Shown here: in pieces, positions 1 to 7,272 of the stretch
Position numbering within the stretch: position 1 is the stretch's first letter
Layout of the letters: each line of letters begins with the position of its first letter
Assembly: GCA_040904825.1 (NCBI GenBank)
Contig: JBBDSU010000065.1
Location: forward strand, 1-15,289
Length of the DNA stretch: 15,289 nucleotides
From: JBBDSU01 sp040904825
GTDB taxonomy: Bacteria; Actinomycetota; Nitriliruptoria; Nitriliruptorales; Nitriliruptoraceae
Reading direction: 5' to 3'
Translations under genes and position numbers: made by a program
The notes under the pieces: generated by a model
The model's database searches: none
What the model was told of the DNA's origin: nothing
What the model saw: the letters and a program-made list of their open reading frames with translations, nothing else

Positions 1-152
1 CCCCATATCTCCTCCAGCATGCGGAAAACCCCGTGCATTGGCGCCAGTGGGGCGAAAACGCCTTTGCCGAGGCACGCGAGCGTGACGTGCCGATCTTTCT
101 TTCTGTGGGCTATTCGTCGTGTCATTGGTGTCACGTGATAGCACCAGCGTGA
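1..152 (+). pseudogene. Truncated N-terminal fragment of a YyaL/DUF255 thioredoxin-like protein
   Basis: The frame starting at base 3 reads PYLLQHAENPVHWRQW and continues through SSCHWCHV before meeting TGA at 150-152. It matches residues 10-54 of the complete YyaL-like protein encoded at 1477-3516 with three substitutions (E/Q, E/D, N/S). At DNA level I count about 20 differences over about 137 bases, nearly all at third codon positions. Homology stops at base 139, just after the CxxC motif, and four unrelated codons precede the stop. The remaining 600 or more residues of the family are absent, so this is a gene remnant; its start lies beyond the window edge. The mainly synonymous divergence suggests two copies that separated while still under selection, or an allele acquired by recombination, rather than a fresh duplication. 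Confidence 0.85.
123..139 (+). repeat. 17-bp direct repeat at the truncation point, left copy
   Basis: Bases 123-139 are identical to 1624-1640 inside the intact yyaL-like gene. This is the longest perfect match near the end of the homology, which stops exactly here. The repeat contains the 8-bp palindrome TCACGTGA at 131-138. The two copies lie 1501 bp apart and bracket the intergenic DNA, the lipoprotein gene and the 5' end of yyaL. A recombination junction is an inference; no integrase is visible. Confidence 0.6.
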
Positions 153-190
153 CGCTAAATGGGCTGCAAGCAGGCGAATTCTGAGGAATG

Positions 191-217
191 CAGTGCATCC
201 AGTGCGAGCAGTGCACC
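191..217 (+). repeat. Three tandem 9-bp units with core CAGTGC
   Basis: The units CAGTGCATC, CAGTGCGAG and CAGTGCACC follow one another directly and share CAGTGC, followed by three variable bases. The array is only 27 bp long and lies outside any supported gene. It could be a small regulator site or chance. Confidence 0.4.
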
Positions 218-566
218 GCGGATGTACTCACATCTACTCATGGATGATCGCGATCGGGTGACGCGTCCCCAGTCCGGTGTTTGATGATTCTTTCAGGTCA
301 GGATCCAGCTGTCCAGTACTCGTTCAATCGTGCGATCGCTTCGTGTCGTCGGTCGTTGACAAACTTGAGGTCCGCGTGACGTAGGTGACCCACCGCCACG
401 GCGCGCATCCAGCTGCCCGAAGGGGTCCAGGTACCTGGATACAGGAGGCCTGCGGCCCTACATGAGCGTCGTTGTCTCGGCCACTATGTGGGGTGAAGGG
501 CGTGCGCTTCGGTTGCGCAAGCACCGTGTGGTTCTTGCCTTGGGGAGCGTCCGCTTCAAGTTCCTG

Positions 567-588
567 CAGTGGCTATGGATGGCCACTG
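567..588. promoter_or_regulatory. 7-bp inverted repeat upstream of the lipoprotein gene
   Basis: CAGTGGC at 567-573 and GCCACTG at 582-588 form a perfect inverted repeat with an 8-bp spacer. It ends 9 bp before the Shine-Dalgarno of the lipoprotein gene. It could be an operator or a short leader hairpin. I could not place a convincing -35/-10 pair nearby. Confidence 0.3.
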
Positions 589-611
589 TCCAACTATGGA
601 GGGTTGAGTCG

Positions 612-1091
612 ATGTCAACAACGAAGAAGAAGCGGACCACGTGGAGTGCGGCAATAGCGGCACTGGTTGCCATGCTCCTGGTCGTCACCGCCTGCTCATC
701 GGGACCTGGCGGCATCGAGCCGACTCCCGAAGCTGACATCGAATCGTCCCCTGAAGCGGGTACTGACGACGCGGCGGAAGTTGAGCGGCCGGATGCGCTG
801 CCAGCTGAGATGCCGATCCCGGACTACGCCTCGTACTGGATGACTGTCGAGCCGCATTTGCTGTTCGAAGCGCCGCTTCCTGTCGCCGAAGTCATTGAGG
901 ACATGGAACGTCTGCTCATCGAGCACGGCTGGGAGGTCATTGATCAGGTCGAGGAGGTTGGATGGGGCGGCGATGTCCTGTTCCGTGTCATCGGGTACGG
1001 CCACGACATGGATGTCTACGTTCATCCGACCGACGGAAGCGAAACAGAAACGACCATCATGTATGGACCTGGCGGCGAGTGGATTGGCTGA
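612..1091 (+). CDS. Small secreted lipoprotein of unknown function
   Basis: The 159-residue product begins MSTTKKKR, followed by a hydrophobic stretch (about residues 11-25) and a lipobox, VTAC, with the modified cysteine at C28. This is a typical lipoprotein signal for signal peptidase II. Residues 29-65 are a low-complexity acidic, Pro/Ala-rich linker. Residues 68-159 form a small mixed domain containing LIEHGWEV and ending GPGGEWIG. I chose ATG 612 because GGAGGG lies at 598-603, 8 bases upstream, and because the signal peptide starts here. The frame is open back to ATG 462, but that adds 50 residues unlike a signal sequence. The mature protein should be anchored on the outer face of the cytoplasmic membrane. 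I do not recognise the domain. The gene stands alone between the yyaL fragment and intact yyaL, with no operon partner, so it may be cargo of the rearranged segment. Confidence 0.8.
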   Translation: MSTTKKKRTTWSAAIAALVAMLLVVTACSSGPGGIEPTPEADIESSPEAGTDDAAEVERPDALPAEMPIPDYASYWMTVEPHLLFEAPLPVAEVIEDMERLLIEHGWEVIDQVEEVGWGGDVLFRVIGYGHDMDVYVHPTDGSETETTIMYGPGGEWIG

Positions 1092-1415
1092 CGTCGGCGA
1101 TGCGCAGGTGGTCATGGCATGCGGGTGCCTGCCCGTTCGTCTGGGCACGATGGGCTCAGGACACCATCGCGCCCAGGGTGCCTCATGAAGTGTGTGCCAG
1201 TCGTGTGAGTGTGCCGACGCGTCCGACGTAGGCCTGCCGCCCGGGCCCGACCCCGAACTGGTCGACATGCTGGGTGCCGTCGTCAGCAACGGGCGTGCCG
1301 GCAGCACATTCGGTCGGGGCTGTTGTGTGGCGTTTGTCCGGCTGCGACTGACGCCTGGGTCTGCCATCGCCGCAGGAGGCGGTTCGCGCTGGGTATCCAG
1401 CGAAGTGGATGAGCA
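1092..1415. other. Intergenic stretch without a supported gene
   Basis: Open frames exist in several registers, as expected at this GC content. The best one runs from GTG 1192 to 1419 (75 codons), but it has no clear ribosome binding site and resembles no family I know. I see no convincing terminator hairpin after the lipoprotein gene. The yyaL promoter follows immediately. Confidence 0.45.
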
Positions 1416-1444
1416 CTGACAGTGTTGGGCGGGTCCCGTACCGT
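1416..1444 (+). promoter_or_regulatory. Predicted sigma-70-type promoter of yyaL
   Basis: CTGACA at 1416-1421 matches the TTGACA -35 consensus at five of six positions. It is followed by a 17-bp spacer and TACCGT at 1439-1444, which fits the actinobacterial TANNNT -10 pattern. Transcription would begin near 1451 and leave a leader of about 26 nt before ATG 1477. If correct, intact yyaL is driven by DNA lying between it and the lipoprotein gene. Confidence 0.45.
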
Positions 1445-1476
1445 CGCGGTGTACTCGCCGATGTACTCAGGACACC

Positions 1477-3516
1477 ATGAACGAGCTCAAGCACGCCACC
1501 TCTCCATATCTGCTCCAACATGCACAAAACCCGGTGCATTGGCGCCAATGGGGCGATAGCGCCTTTGCGGAGGCGCGTGAACGGGACGTGCCCATCTTCC
1601 TTTCGGTCGGATACTCGTCGTGCCATTGGTGTCACGTGATGGCGCATGAGTCGTTTGAAGACGCTGCCATCGCCGGAGTCCTCAACGAGAATTTCGTCAA
1701 CATCAAGGTCGATCGTGAAGAACGGCCAGACGTCGACGCGGTCTACATGCAGGCCGTCACTGCGCTGACCGGGCACGGTGGCTGGCCGATGTCGGCCTTC
1801 TTGACACCCGATGGGAAACCGTTTTTCGCCGGCACCTATTGGCCACCTGAACCTCGCCATGGCATGCCGGGATTCCGCCAGGTCATCGACGCGGTTGCTG
1901 AAGCGTGGCGCGAACGTCGCGATCAGGCCATGGCCTCTGCCGACAAGATTGCGACCACCTTGGCGGCTCACGCCTCAGGGCAATCGGAGTCAGACCTGGA
2001 CCTCGGCGTTGCCGACGACGCTGCTCGATTGATCGTCGAACAGGCATGGGATCGTCAGCACGGCGGATTCGGGCGGGCGCCCAAGTTCCCCCAGGCCATG
2101 ACCATCGAATGGTTGCTGCACCACCACGCACGGACCGGCGACACCACCGCGCGTGACGCGGCCGTCCAGGCCTTGCACGCGATGGCCGCAGGGGGAATTC
2201 ACGACCAGCTCGCCGGAGGGTTTGCGCGCTATTCGACCGATGCCACCTGGCTCGTTCCGCACTTCGAGAAGATGCTCTATGACAACGCCCTGCTGCTGGC
2301 CGCCTACGCGGCCGGTGCGTCAGCCACAGGCGATCAAGCGCTGGCGGACGTTGCCGCGTCGATCGTGCACTACCTCGACACCGAGTTGGCGACGGCTGAC
2401 GGCGTGTTGATCGCTGCGACTGACGCTGATTCCGAAGGCGTCGAAGGTCGCTACTTCGTATGGGACGACGCCGAGTTTCGTGAAGTGGTTGCAGCCGCCG
2501 GCGCTGACCCTGACACGTTTGCTGCGTGGTTCGGCGTCGCCCCAGGTGGCAACTGGGAGGGCACCAACATTCTGCACACGCCGCGGTGCTTGAACGAATT
2601 CGTCGCGGATCAAGGCCTTGACCCTGACGAATTCGCCGGGGAGCTGCCACAAGTCCGAGCCGCGTTGCTGGCGCAGCGTGCGGGCAGGGTGCCTCCCGGT
2701 GCCGACGACAAGATCCTGACCGACTGGAACGCGCTTGCCGTCAGAAGCCTTGTCATCGCCGGCCGGTTGCTGGACGAACCCGCATGGATCGCACGTGCTG
2801 TAGAGGTGGCCGACACCGTGCACAGCCTGGTTCAGGTTGACGGGCGCCTGCATCACTCATTCAAGGACGGGCATGTAGGTGCGCCGGGGTTCCTAGAAGA
2901 CCACGCCTACTTGGCGTTGGCCGACCTTGAGCTTTTCTCTGCGACGGGTGATGAGCGCTGGTTCGCGCGGGGCCTTGCGCTGGCCGAAGCAGTGCATGAA
3001 CGCTTCCACGACGAGGCGACTGGCGACTGGTACCAAACGGCAGTTGACGCCGAACCTTTGTTCACACGCCCCAAACAGACGTGGGACAACGCCACCCCGT
3101 CAGGCTCGTCGGTGATGGCTGAAGTCTGTCTGCTGTTGGCCGACCTGACGGGCGAGCATCGTTGGCGCGAGCGTGCCGAGGCTGCGATTGCCGTCCATCA
3201 AGAGGCGGCCCGCACCATGCCCACCGGTTACGGATGGCTGCTGCGCAACATCGAGGCGCTGGCCGCCGGACGCCGTCAAGTTGCCATCGTCGGCCAGCAA
3301 GGTCCTGATCGCCACGCACTCGAACGGATGGTGTACGCCGACCTGCGGCCCGGCACGACCACCGTTGTCGCTCCTGCCGATCACACCGAAGCGGTGCCGT
3401 TGCTGGCCGGGCGGTTCGAGCGTGACGGACGATCGGCCGCCTATGTATGTCACGATCTAGTATGCGCATCTCCTGTGACCGCCCCTGGTGAGCTGCAGGA
3501 CTTGCTCGACGCGTGA
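1477..3516 (+). CDS. yyaL: YyaL-type protein: DUF255 thioredoxin-like domain plus (alpha/alpha)6 barrel-like domain
   Basis: The 679-residue product has the usual family length. Residues 1 to about 165 are the DUF255 thioredoxin-like domain, opening with SPYLLQHAQNPVHW and carrying a CxxC pair (C49-H-W-C52), followed by NFVNIKVDREERPDVD and GHGGWPMSAFLTPDG. The rest is the long helical region characteristic of this family (YyaL; human SPATA20 homologues), related to glycosidase and epimerase toroids, with PHFEKMLYDNALLL, DADSEGVEGRYFVW and DDKILTDWNAL. There is no signal peptide, so it should be cytoplasmic. No reaction is firmly established; a redox role for the CxxC is inferred. ATG 1477 is preceded by AGGA at 1469-1472, at short spacing, and gives the standard N-terminus. 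A diverged copy of residues 10-54 sits at 3-139. The antiporter gene begins 90 bp downstream, so co-transcription is possible. Confidence 0.93.
   Translation: MNELKHATSPYLLQHAQNPVHWRQWGDSAFAEARERDVPIFLSVGYSSCHWCHVMAHESFEDAAIAGVLNENFVNIKVDREERPDVDAVYMQAVTALTGHGGWPMSAFLTPDGKPFFAGTYWPPEPRHGMPGFRQVIDAVAEAWRERRDQAMASADKIATTLAAHASGQSESDLDLGVADDAARLIVEQAWDRQHGGFGRAPKFPQAMTIEWLLHHHARTGDTTARDAAVQALHAMAAGGIHDQLAGGFARYSTDATWLVPHFEKMLYDNALLLAAYAAGASATGDQALADVAASIVHYLDTELATADGVLIAATDADSEGVEGRYFVWDDAEFREVVAAAGADPDTFAAWFGVAPGGNWEGTNILHTPRCLNEFVADQGLDPDEFAGELPQVRAALLAQRAGRVPPGADDKILTDWNALAVRSLVIAGRLLDEPAWIARAVEVADTVHSLVQVDGRLHHSFKDGHVGAPGFLEDHAYLALADLELFSATGDERWFARGLALAEAVHERFHDEATGDWYQTAVDAEPLFTRPKQTWDNATPSGSSVMAEVCLLLADLTGEHRWRERAEAAIAVHQEAARTMPTGYGWLLRNIEALAAGRRQVAIVGQQGPDRHALERMVYADLRPGTTTVVAPADHTEAVPLLAGRFERDGRSAAYVCHDLVCASPVTAPGELQDLLDA
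1624..1640 (+). repeat. 17-bp direct repeat, right copy inside yyaL
   Basis: This is the second copy of the 17-bp match at 123-139. It encodes the end of the CHWCHV motif and contains TCACGTGA at 1632-1639. The active-site motif is a natural place for strong DNA conservation, so the perfect identity could reflect selection as well as recombination. Confidence 0.55.
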
Positions 3517-3606
3517 AGGGGGTCACCTCAATGCGGGATGGGTGATCGAGCCAGGGGTACGAGCTGGACTGCTGATGCCGCTGTCGCGCCGTGACCAAGG
3601 ACCACC

Positions 3607-5724
3607 ATGCTGACACCCGTCGGGGAGCACGAGCTCCTGCTGTTCTGGGTGCAACTGGTGCTCCTGCTTGGCGTTGCCCGCGCGCTGGGCCTGGTGATGC
3701 AACGATTCGGCCAGCCCAGGGTTGTCGGGGAGCTCGCCGCTGGCGTGTTGCTGGGGCCGTCGGTCTTCGGCCGGCTCCTTCCTGATGTCGCAGCATGGGT
3801 GTTCCCCGGCGGGCAGGTTGAAAGCGCGCTCATCCTTGCGATCGCTTGGATGGGCGTGCTCCTGTTGCTCGTCGTCACCGGATTTGAAACCGACCTTGCA
3901 TTGCTGAGACGGCTGGGTCGCCCGGTCGTTGGCCTGTCTGTCGGCAGCCTTGTCATCCCGCTCGGCTTCGGGCTTGCGCTGGGGTGGTTCATGCCCGAGC
4001 AACTGTGGGGCGAGGACGCCAACCGGCTTGGGTTCGCCATGTTCATCGGGGTTGCGCTCAGCATTTCTGCTCTGCCGGTGATCGCCAAGATTCTGACCGA
4101 CATGGGGCTAATGCGCCGCAACGTGGGACAGCTGACGATCGCCGCAGCGATGGTCAACGACCTGGTCGGATGGATGCTGCTCGGGGTCGTGGTCGGTGTG
4201 TTCACCGCCGGGACAATCTCGCTAGGCCCGCTGGCGATCACCACCGTCAGCGTGGTCTTGTTCCTTGTGATCGGCCTGACGGTCGGCCAGAGGTTCGCTG
4301 ATCTCGTGCTGCGTCGCGCTCGAAGTGCAGGAGGTTTTGCATCCGCACTGTCAGCAACGCTGTTTGTCGCCTTTGCGTTCGGTGCAGTCACCCAGGCGCT
4401 GGGAGTTGAGGCGGTGCTTGGTGCGCTGGTGGCCGGTGTGATCCTGGGACGTTCTCGCTACCAGCGCCTGGATGTACGGCGAAGCATCGAGGTCCTCAGC
4501 AGTGCCGTGTTCGCACCAGTGTTTTTCGCAACGGCCGGGTTGTACGTCGACCTTGCGGTGCTGTTCGAACCGACCGCGGCGATGTGGCTTGGGATCGTCC
4601 TGGTTGTCGCCACCCTGGCCAAGATCGCCGGGTCGTTTGTCGGTGGCAGCGTGTCAGGGTTGTCGCGGCTCGAAAGCCTGGTTGCCGGCATCGGATTGAA
4701 TGCTCGGGGTGCGATGGAGATTGTCCTGGCGACCATTGGCTTGTCGCTGGGAGCGCTGAACGATGTCTCGTACGCGATTGTTGTCGTCATGGCCGTGGTC
4801 ACCTCGATGGCGGCGCCACCGCTGATGCGGCCGGTGCTCGCTCGCATGCAAGCCAATCCGCAAGAGGCCGAGCGGCTCGCTCGTGAACACCTCCTCGACA
4901 CGGCGATCTTGGCCGGCGCTCGCAGTGCGCTGCTGCCGACGCGCGGCGGACTGAACTCGGCGGTAGCTGCCCGCGTGTTGGATGCGCTGCTCCAACCTGA
5001 AGTCCCTGTGACCGTGCTGACCGTGCGCAGTTCTCGCGACGAAGAGGTGGATCTGGCCGGAGTCGACACCGCGCTGGCTGACCGCGTCGTCGAGTGGCGC
5101 CGGTTGACGGACCCGGATCCCGCTGCCCGAATCCTCGACGAGGCGCGCCTCGGCCACCGGGTGGTCACCTTAGGGCTCAACGACGACTTCAACGGGTCTC
5201 ACGAGTTGTCGCCACCGATCCAAAGGGTGATCGCCGAGAGTCCGGTTCCTCTGCTGCTGGTGCGTCGAGGGGTCCATGTTGCTGACGTCGCAGACCTCGA
5301 ACAGCAACCCTTCCGACGTATCTTGCTCGGCGTCACTGGCACCCAGGAAGGCAGGGCTGCCGAAGAGGTCGCCTTCCGCCTGTCGATCAGATACGACGCT
5401 CAGGTGCGGGCGGTTCACGTCGTCACCAGGGGCAGCGGCAGCGCAGTCGACTCGCCAGCAGTCGGCCGGCAGTTGGCGCGCGTTCGCAGTGTCGCCAAGT
5501 CCTATCGCGCGTCGACAGACGTCGAAGCACGTCATGCGGCCAGCGCTGCCGACGAGCTCATCCGGGTCGCCACCGACTGGCAGGCCGACACCATCGTTGT
5601 TGGAGCGAGCAGTCGGCCCGTCGAAGGCCGCCCGTTCCTCGGGCACGGCACTGAATGGCTGTTCGAGCACGCCCGTCAAACGATCGTCGGTGTCGTCTTC
5701 CCGTTGGTTGACGAAGACGCTTGA
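3607..5724 (+). CDS. Cation/proton antiporter (CPA2-like) with C-terminal USP-like domains
   Basis: The 705-residue product is an integral membrane exchanger. Residues 1 to about 420 form the multi-helix Na+(K+)/H+ exchanger domain, with GELAAGVLLGPSVFG near the N-terminus, ALSISALPVIAKILTDMGL, and an Asn-Asp pair at N184-D185 (MVNDLVGW) where cation/proton antiporters carry their ion-binding ND or DD pair. ND is usually linked to electroneutral exchange. RGAMEIVLATIGLSLGAL matches the conserved late helices. After about residue 430 come two cytosolic USP-like units: a poor one to about 560 and a clearer one from 571 (RRILLGVTGTQEGRAAEE) to the end. In the second, the nucleotide-binding glycine motif is degenerate (GASS, later LGHG), so ATP binding is uncertain. 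ATG 3607 follows AAGGA at 3597-3601. Neither the transported cation nor the direction can be read from sequence. Confidence 0.9.
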   Translation: MLTPVGEHELLLFWVQLVLLLGVARALGLVMQRFGQPRVVGELAAGVLLGPSVFGRLLPDVAAWVFPGGQVESALILAIAWMGVLLLLVVTGFETDLALLRRLGRPVVGLSVGSLVIPLGFGLALGWFMPEQLWGEDANRLGFAMFIGVALSISALPVIAKILTDMGLMRRNVGQLTIAAAMVNDLVGWMLLGVVVGVFTAGTISLGPLAITTVSVVLFLVIGLTVGQRFADLVLRRARSAGGFASALSATLFVAFAFGAVTQALGVEAVLGALVAGVILGRSRYQRLDVRRSIEVLSSAVFAPVFFATAGLYVDLAVLFEPTAAMWLGIVLVVATLAKIAGSFVGGSVSGLSRLESLVAGIGLNARGAMEIVLATIGLSLGALNDVSYAIVVVMAVVTSMAAPPLMRPVLARMQANPQEAERLAREHLLDTAILAGARSALLPTRGGLNSAVAARVLDALLQPEVPVTVLTVRSSRDEEVDLAGVDTALADRVVEWRRLTDPDPAARILDEARLGHRVVTLGLNDDFNGSHELSPPIQRVIAESPVPLLLVRRGVHVADVADLEQQPFRRILLGVTGTQEGRAAEEVAFRLSIRYDAQVRAVHVVTRGSGSAVDSPAVGRQLARVRSVAKSYRASTDVEARHAASAADELIRVATDWQADTIVVGASSRPVEGRPFLGHGTEWLFEHARQTIVGVVFPLVDEDA

Positions 5725-5843
5725 CATCCCAGCAGCTCACACGACTGAGAACAGACACGTCGTCGCCAAGGCGCCGATCGCACCTGCCGTCAGCGTCGGT
5801 CGCACCGGCAGCAGCTGCACGGTCAGGAGAGTCGATGGCCAAC
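5725..5843. other. Spacer between the convergent antiporter and Fic genes
   Basis: These 119 bases separate the ends of two convergent genes. I see no strong hairpin followed by a T run in either direction. Nothing else is supported until the 15-bp tandem repeat begins at 5844. Confidence 0.5.
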
Positions 5844-5888
5844 TCAGCGGCCAGCGAGTCAGCGGCCAGCGAGTCAGCCGCCAGCGAG
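5844..5888 (-). repeat. Three 15-bp tandem units overlapping the Fic stop codon
   Basis: The units lie at 5844-5858, 5859-5873 and 5874-5888. The first two are identical and the third differs at one base. Read on the minus strand they are in frame with the Fic gene. The third unit encodes its last residues LAGG plus TGA, and each further unit encodes LAGR plus TGA, giving three in-frame stops in a row. Expansion by slippage of the last five codons, stop included, explains the pattern. Confidence 0.85.
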
Positions 5889-7267
5889 GTAGCGCAGCCC
5901 CATCGAGCCGCGCACTCGTCGGACAACGCCGGTACGCAGCCCGACGGTCAGCAGATCGCGAGCCGCGTCGAGATCGATACCGAGGTCGTTGCGCACGTCG
6001 GTGATGGTCAACGTTGCGGCCGGCTCGTCATCGCGCGACAACAACCACTCGGCGAGGTCGCTTGGTCGGTCCGAATGGGCACGGTTGGCCTCGACGCCGG
6101 TCGTGTCCTGCCAGGTGGTCGGGCTCAGAGAGTCGATGAGCGCGCTCTCGACCGATTCTGCCCACCAGCACAGCCAGGCAGCCAGATCGCTGCGACGCAG
6201 GCTTGCCGCAACTTGCTCGTGATAGGCGAGAGGTTCTGAAGCTAGCGCTGCTTCGACGCTGACCACGCCGTGAGGGTCGGTGTCCGACGTGCGGAGCAGC
6301 CATGATGACACGGCGCGCGCAAGTCTTCCGTTGGCCGCATCGAACGGATGGATCCTCAGCACATCCAGGTGGGCCAGGCCAGCGACAACGACAGGATGCA
6401 GCGTCGCGTCGGCCAGGCGGCACTCCATGTTTGTCAGCGCGCCAGGCACCTCATCGGGCAGGCTGACGAAGTACAGGATGCGTCCGGATGCACCGTCGTG
6501 GACTGCCTGCTCACTGGCTCTGAAGGCACCGATGCGTTCTGGGGCGACCAGTCCCGTCGTCAGGGACCGGTGCAGCGCTGCCAGGGCATCCAGCAAATTG
6601 GTTCGCAAAGCGACGCCAGCTTCTTGACAGGCGAGCGCATGGGCTACGCCGAGGATTTCAAGAACGCGGAGACGCGGGTCGGCGCCGCCTGCGGCGCCCG
6701 TGGGTTGCGGCTCGCCTGTCACGTCGCGGGCAGCTGTCGGCGGATCGATTTTCAAGGCGTTGGCCCACGATGCACGTGCGGCTACGGGCACGATCACCTC
6801 GAGCTCTTTGGCAGTCGCTGCCCGAGGAGCGAGGACGTCGTCGACGACGCTGAGAACCTCATCGTCGGTGACCGATGCTCCGTCGAGCGCAAGACTGTCG
6901 ACGATCGCCCGTGTGCGCGCGGTACGACNNNNNNNNNNNNNNNNNNNNNNNNNNNNNNNNNNNNNNNNNNNNNNNNNNNNNNNNNNNNNNNNNNNNNNNN
7001 NNNNNNNNNNNNNNNNNNNNNNNNNNNNGATGCTCCGTCGAGCGCAAGACTGTCGACGATCGCCCGTGTGCGCGCGGTACGACGTACCGCCTCAAGTGCT
7101 GCTGCAGGAGCATGGGCTGCCCGCTCGGCCAGCAAGACGGTCAGTTGGTCGATGTGGCCCAGCACGTCGGCCAAGTGGCGTACCTGCCAGCCATCGTCCG
7201 CCGACGGTGTGCGGTGACGTATCGCCGATGCGGGAAGGACCGGCGACCACGAACGGTCGGAAGTCAC
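5874..7267 (-). CDS. Fic-domain protein (probable AMP transferase), split by an assembly gap
   Basis: Removing the 100 Ns and one of two identical 55-bp flanks leaves 1239 bases, a 412-residue frame. As scaffolded, the frame is broken because 155 is not a multiple of 3. The active-site motif is HPFDAANGRLAR from H255, fitting HxFx(D/E)xNGRxxR with Ala for the common Gly. Fic enzymes usually transfer AMP from ATP to a hydroxyl side chain of a target protein. The flap region before it contains FVSLPDEVPGAL. Upstream, S73-L-A-L-D77-G78 sits where N-terminally inhibited Fic proteins carry (S/T)xxxE(G/N), but with Asp for Glu. Residues from about 345 look like a winged-helix-type tail. GTG 7267 starts 5 bases after the HAD stop codon, suggesting translational coupling. 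The target is unknown, and no antitoxin gene is adjacent. Confidence 0.88.
6874..6928. repeat. 55-bp exact repeat, left flank of the N gap
   Basis: These 55 bases are identical to 7029-7083 on the other side of the Ns. They encode the stretch around the inhibitory-like motif of the Fic protein. An exact overlap of odd length, 55, matches a k-mer size commonly used by de Bruijn assemblers, so the repeat is most likely one genomic locus written twice. Confidence 0.9.
6929..7028. other. Scaffold gap of exactly 100 Ns
   Basis: The run has the arbitrary length used by scaffolding and submission tools. Because both flanks are the same 55 bp, the real gap is probably negative: the contigs overlap and no sequence is missing. 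Collapsing the overlap restores the Fic frame exactly. Confidence 0.95.
7029..7083. repeat. 55-bp exact repeat, right flank of the N gap
   Basis: This is the second copy of 6874-6928. On the minus strand it joins the Fic N-terminal part (residues 1 to about 79) in frame to the downstream part once the duplicate is collapsed. Confidence 0.9.
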
Positions 7268-7272
7268 CTGGC

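Larger units (their letters stand above)
153..611. other. Non-coding or degenerate stretch between the yyaL fragment and the lipoprotein gene
   Basis: I find no convincing gene here. It holds a short tandem repeat (191-217) and two 10-bp near-repeats, ATGTACTCAC and ATCTACTCAT, at 222-241. The minus strand is open from 483 down to a TGA at 298-300. Its last 36 codons, from ATG 408, read like a protein C-terminus ending in IARLNEYWTAGS, but I recognise no family and see no ribosome binding site. It may be the tail of another broken gene. The stretch ends in the dyad and Shine-Dalgarno of the lipoprotein gene. Confidence 0.5.

Noticed and set aside
191..217. CRISPR array or plasmid iterons
   Set aside because: The units are 9 bp with no spacers, only three copies, and there are no cas or rep genes nearby.
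696..1367. Long minus-strand open frame opposite the lipoprotein gene
   Set aside because: It is antisense to a gene with clear signal peptide, lipobox and Shine-Dalgarno, and its translation is Arg/Ser/Pro-rich without recognisable domains.
1..1640. Insertion sequence or composite transposon bounded by the yyaL repeats
   Set aside because: No transposase, no terminal inverted repeats and no recombinase are present between the repeats, so only a rearrangement of unknown mechanism can be claimed.
3528..4391. Minus-strand open frame of 287 codons opposite the antiporter
   Set aside because: Its composition (Ser/Thr/Pro/Arg-rich) is that of an antisense shadow, while the plus strand encodes a clear exchanger domain.
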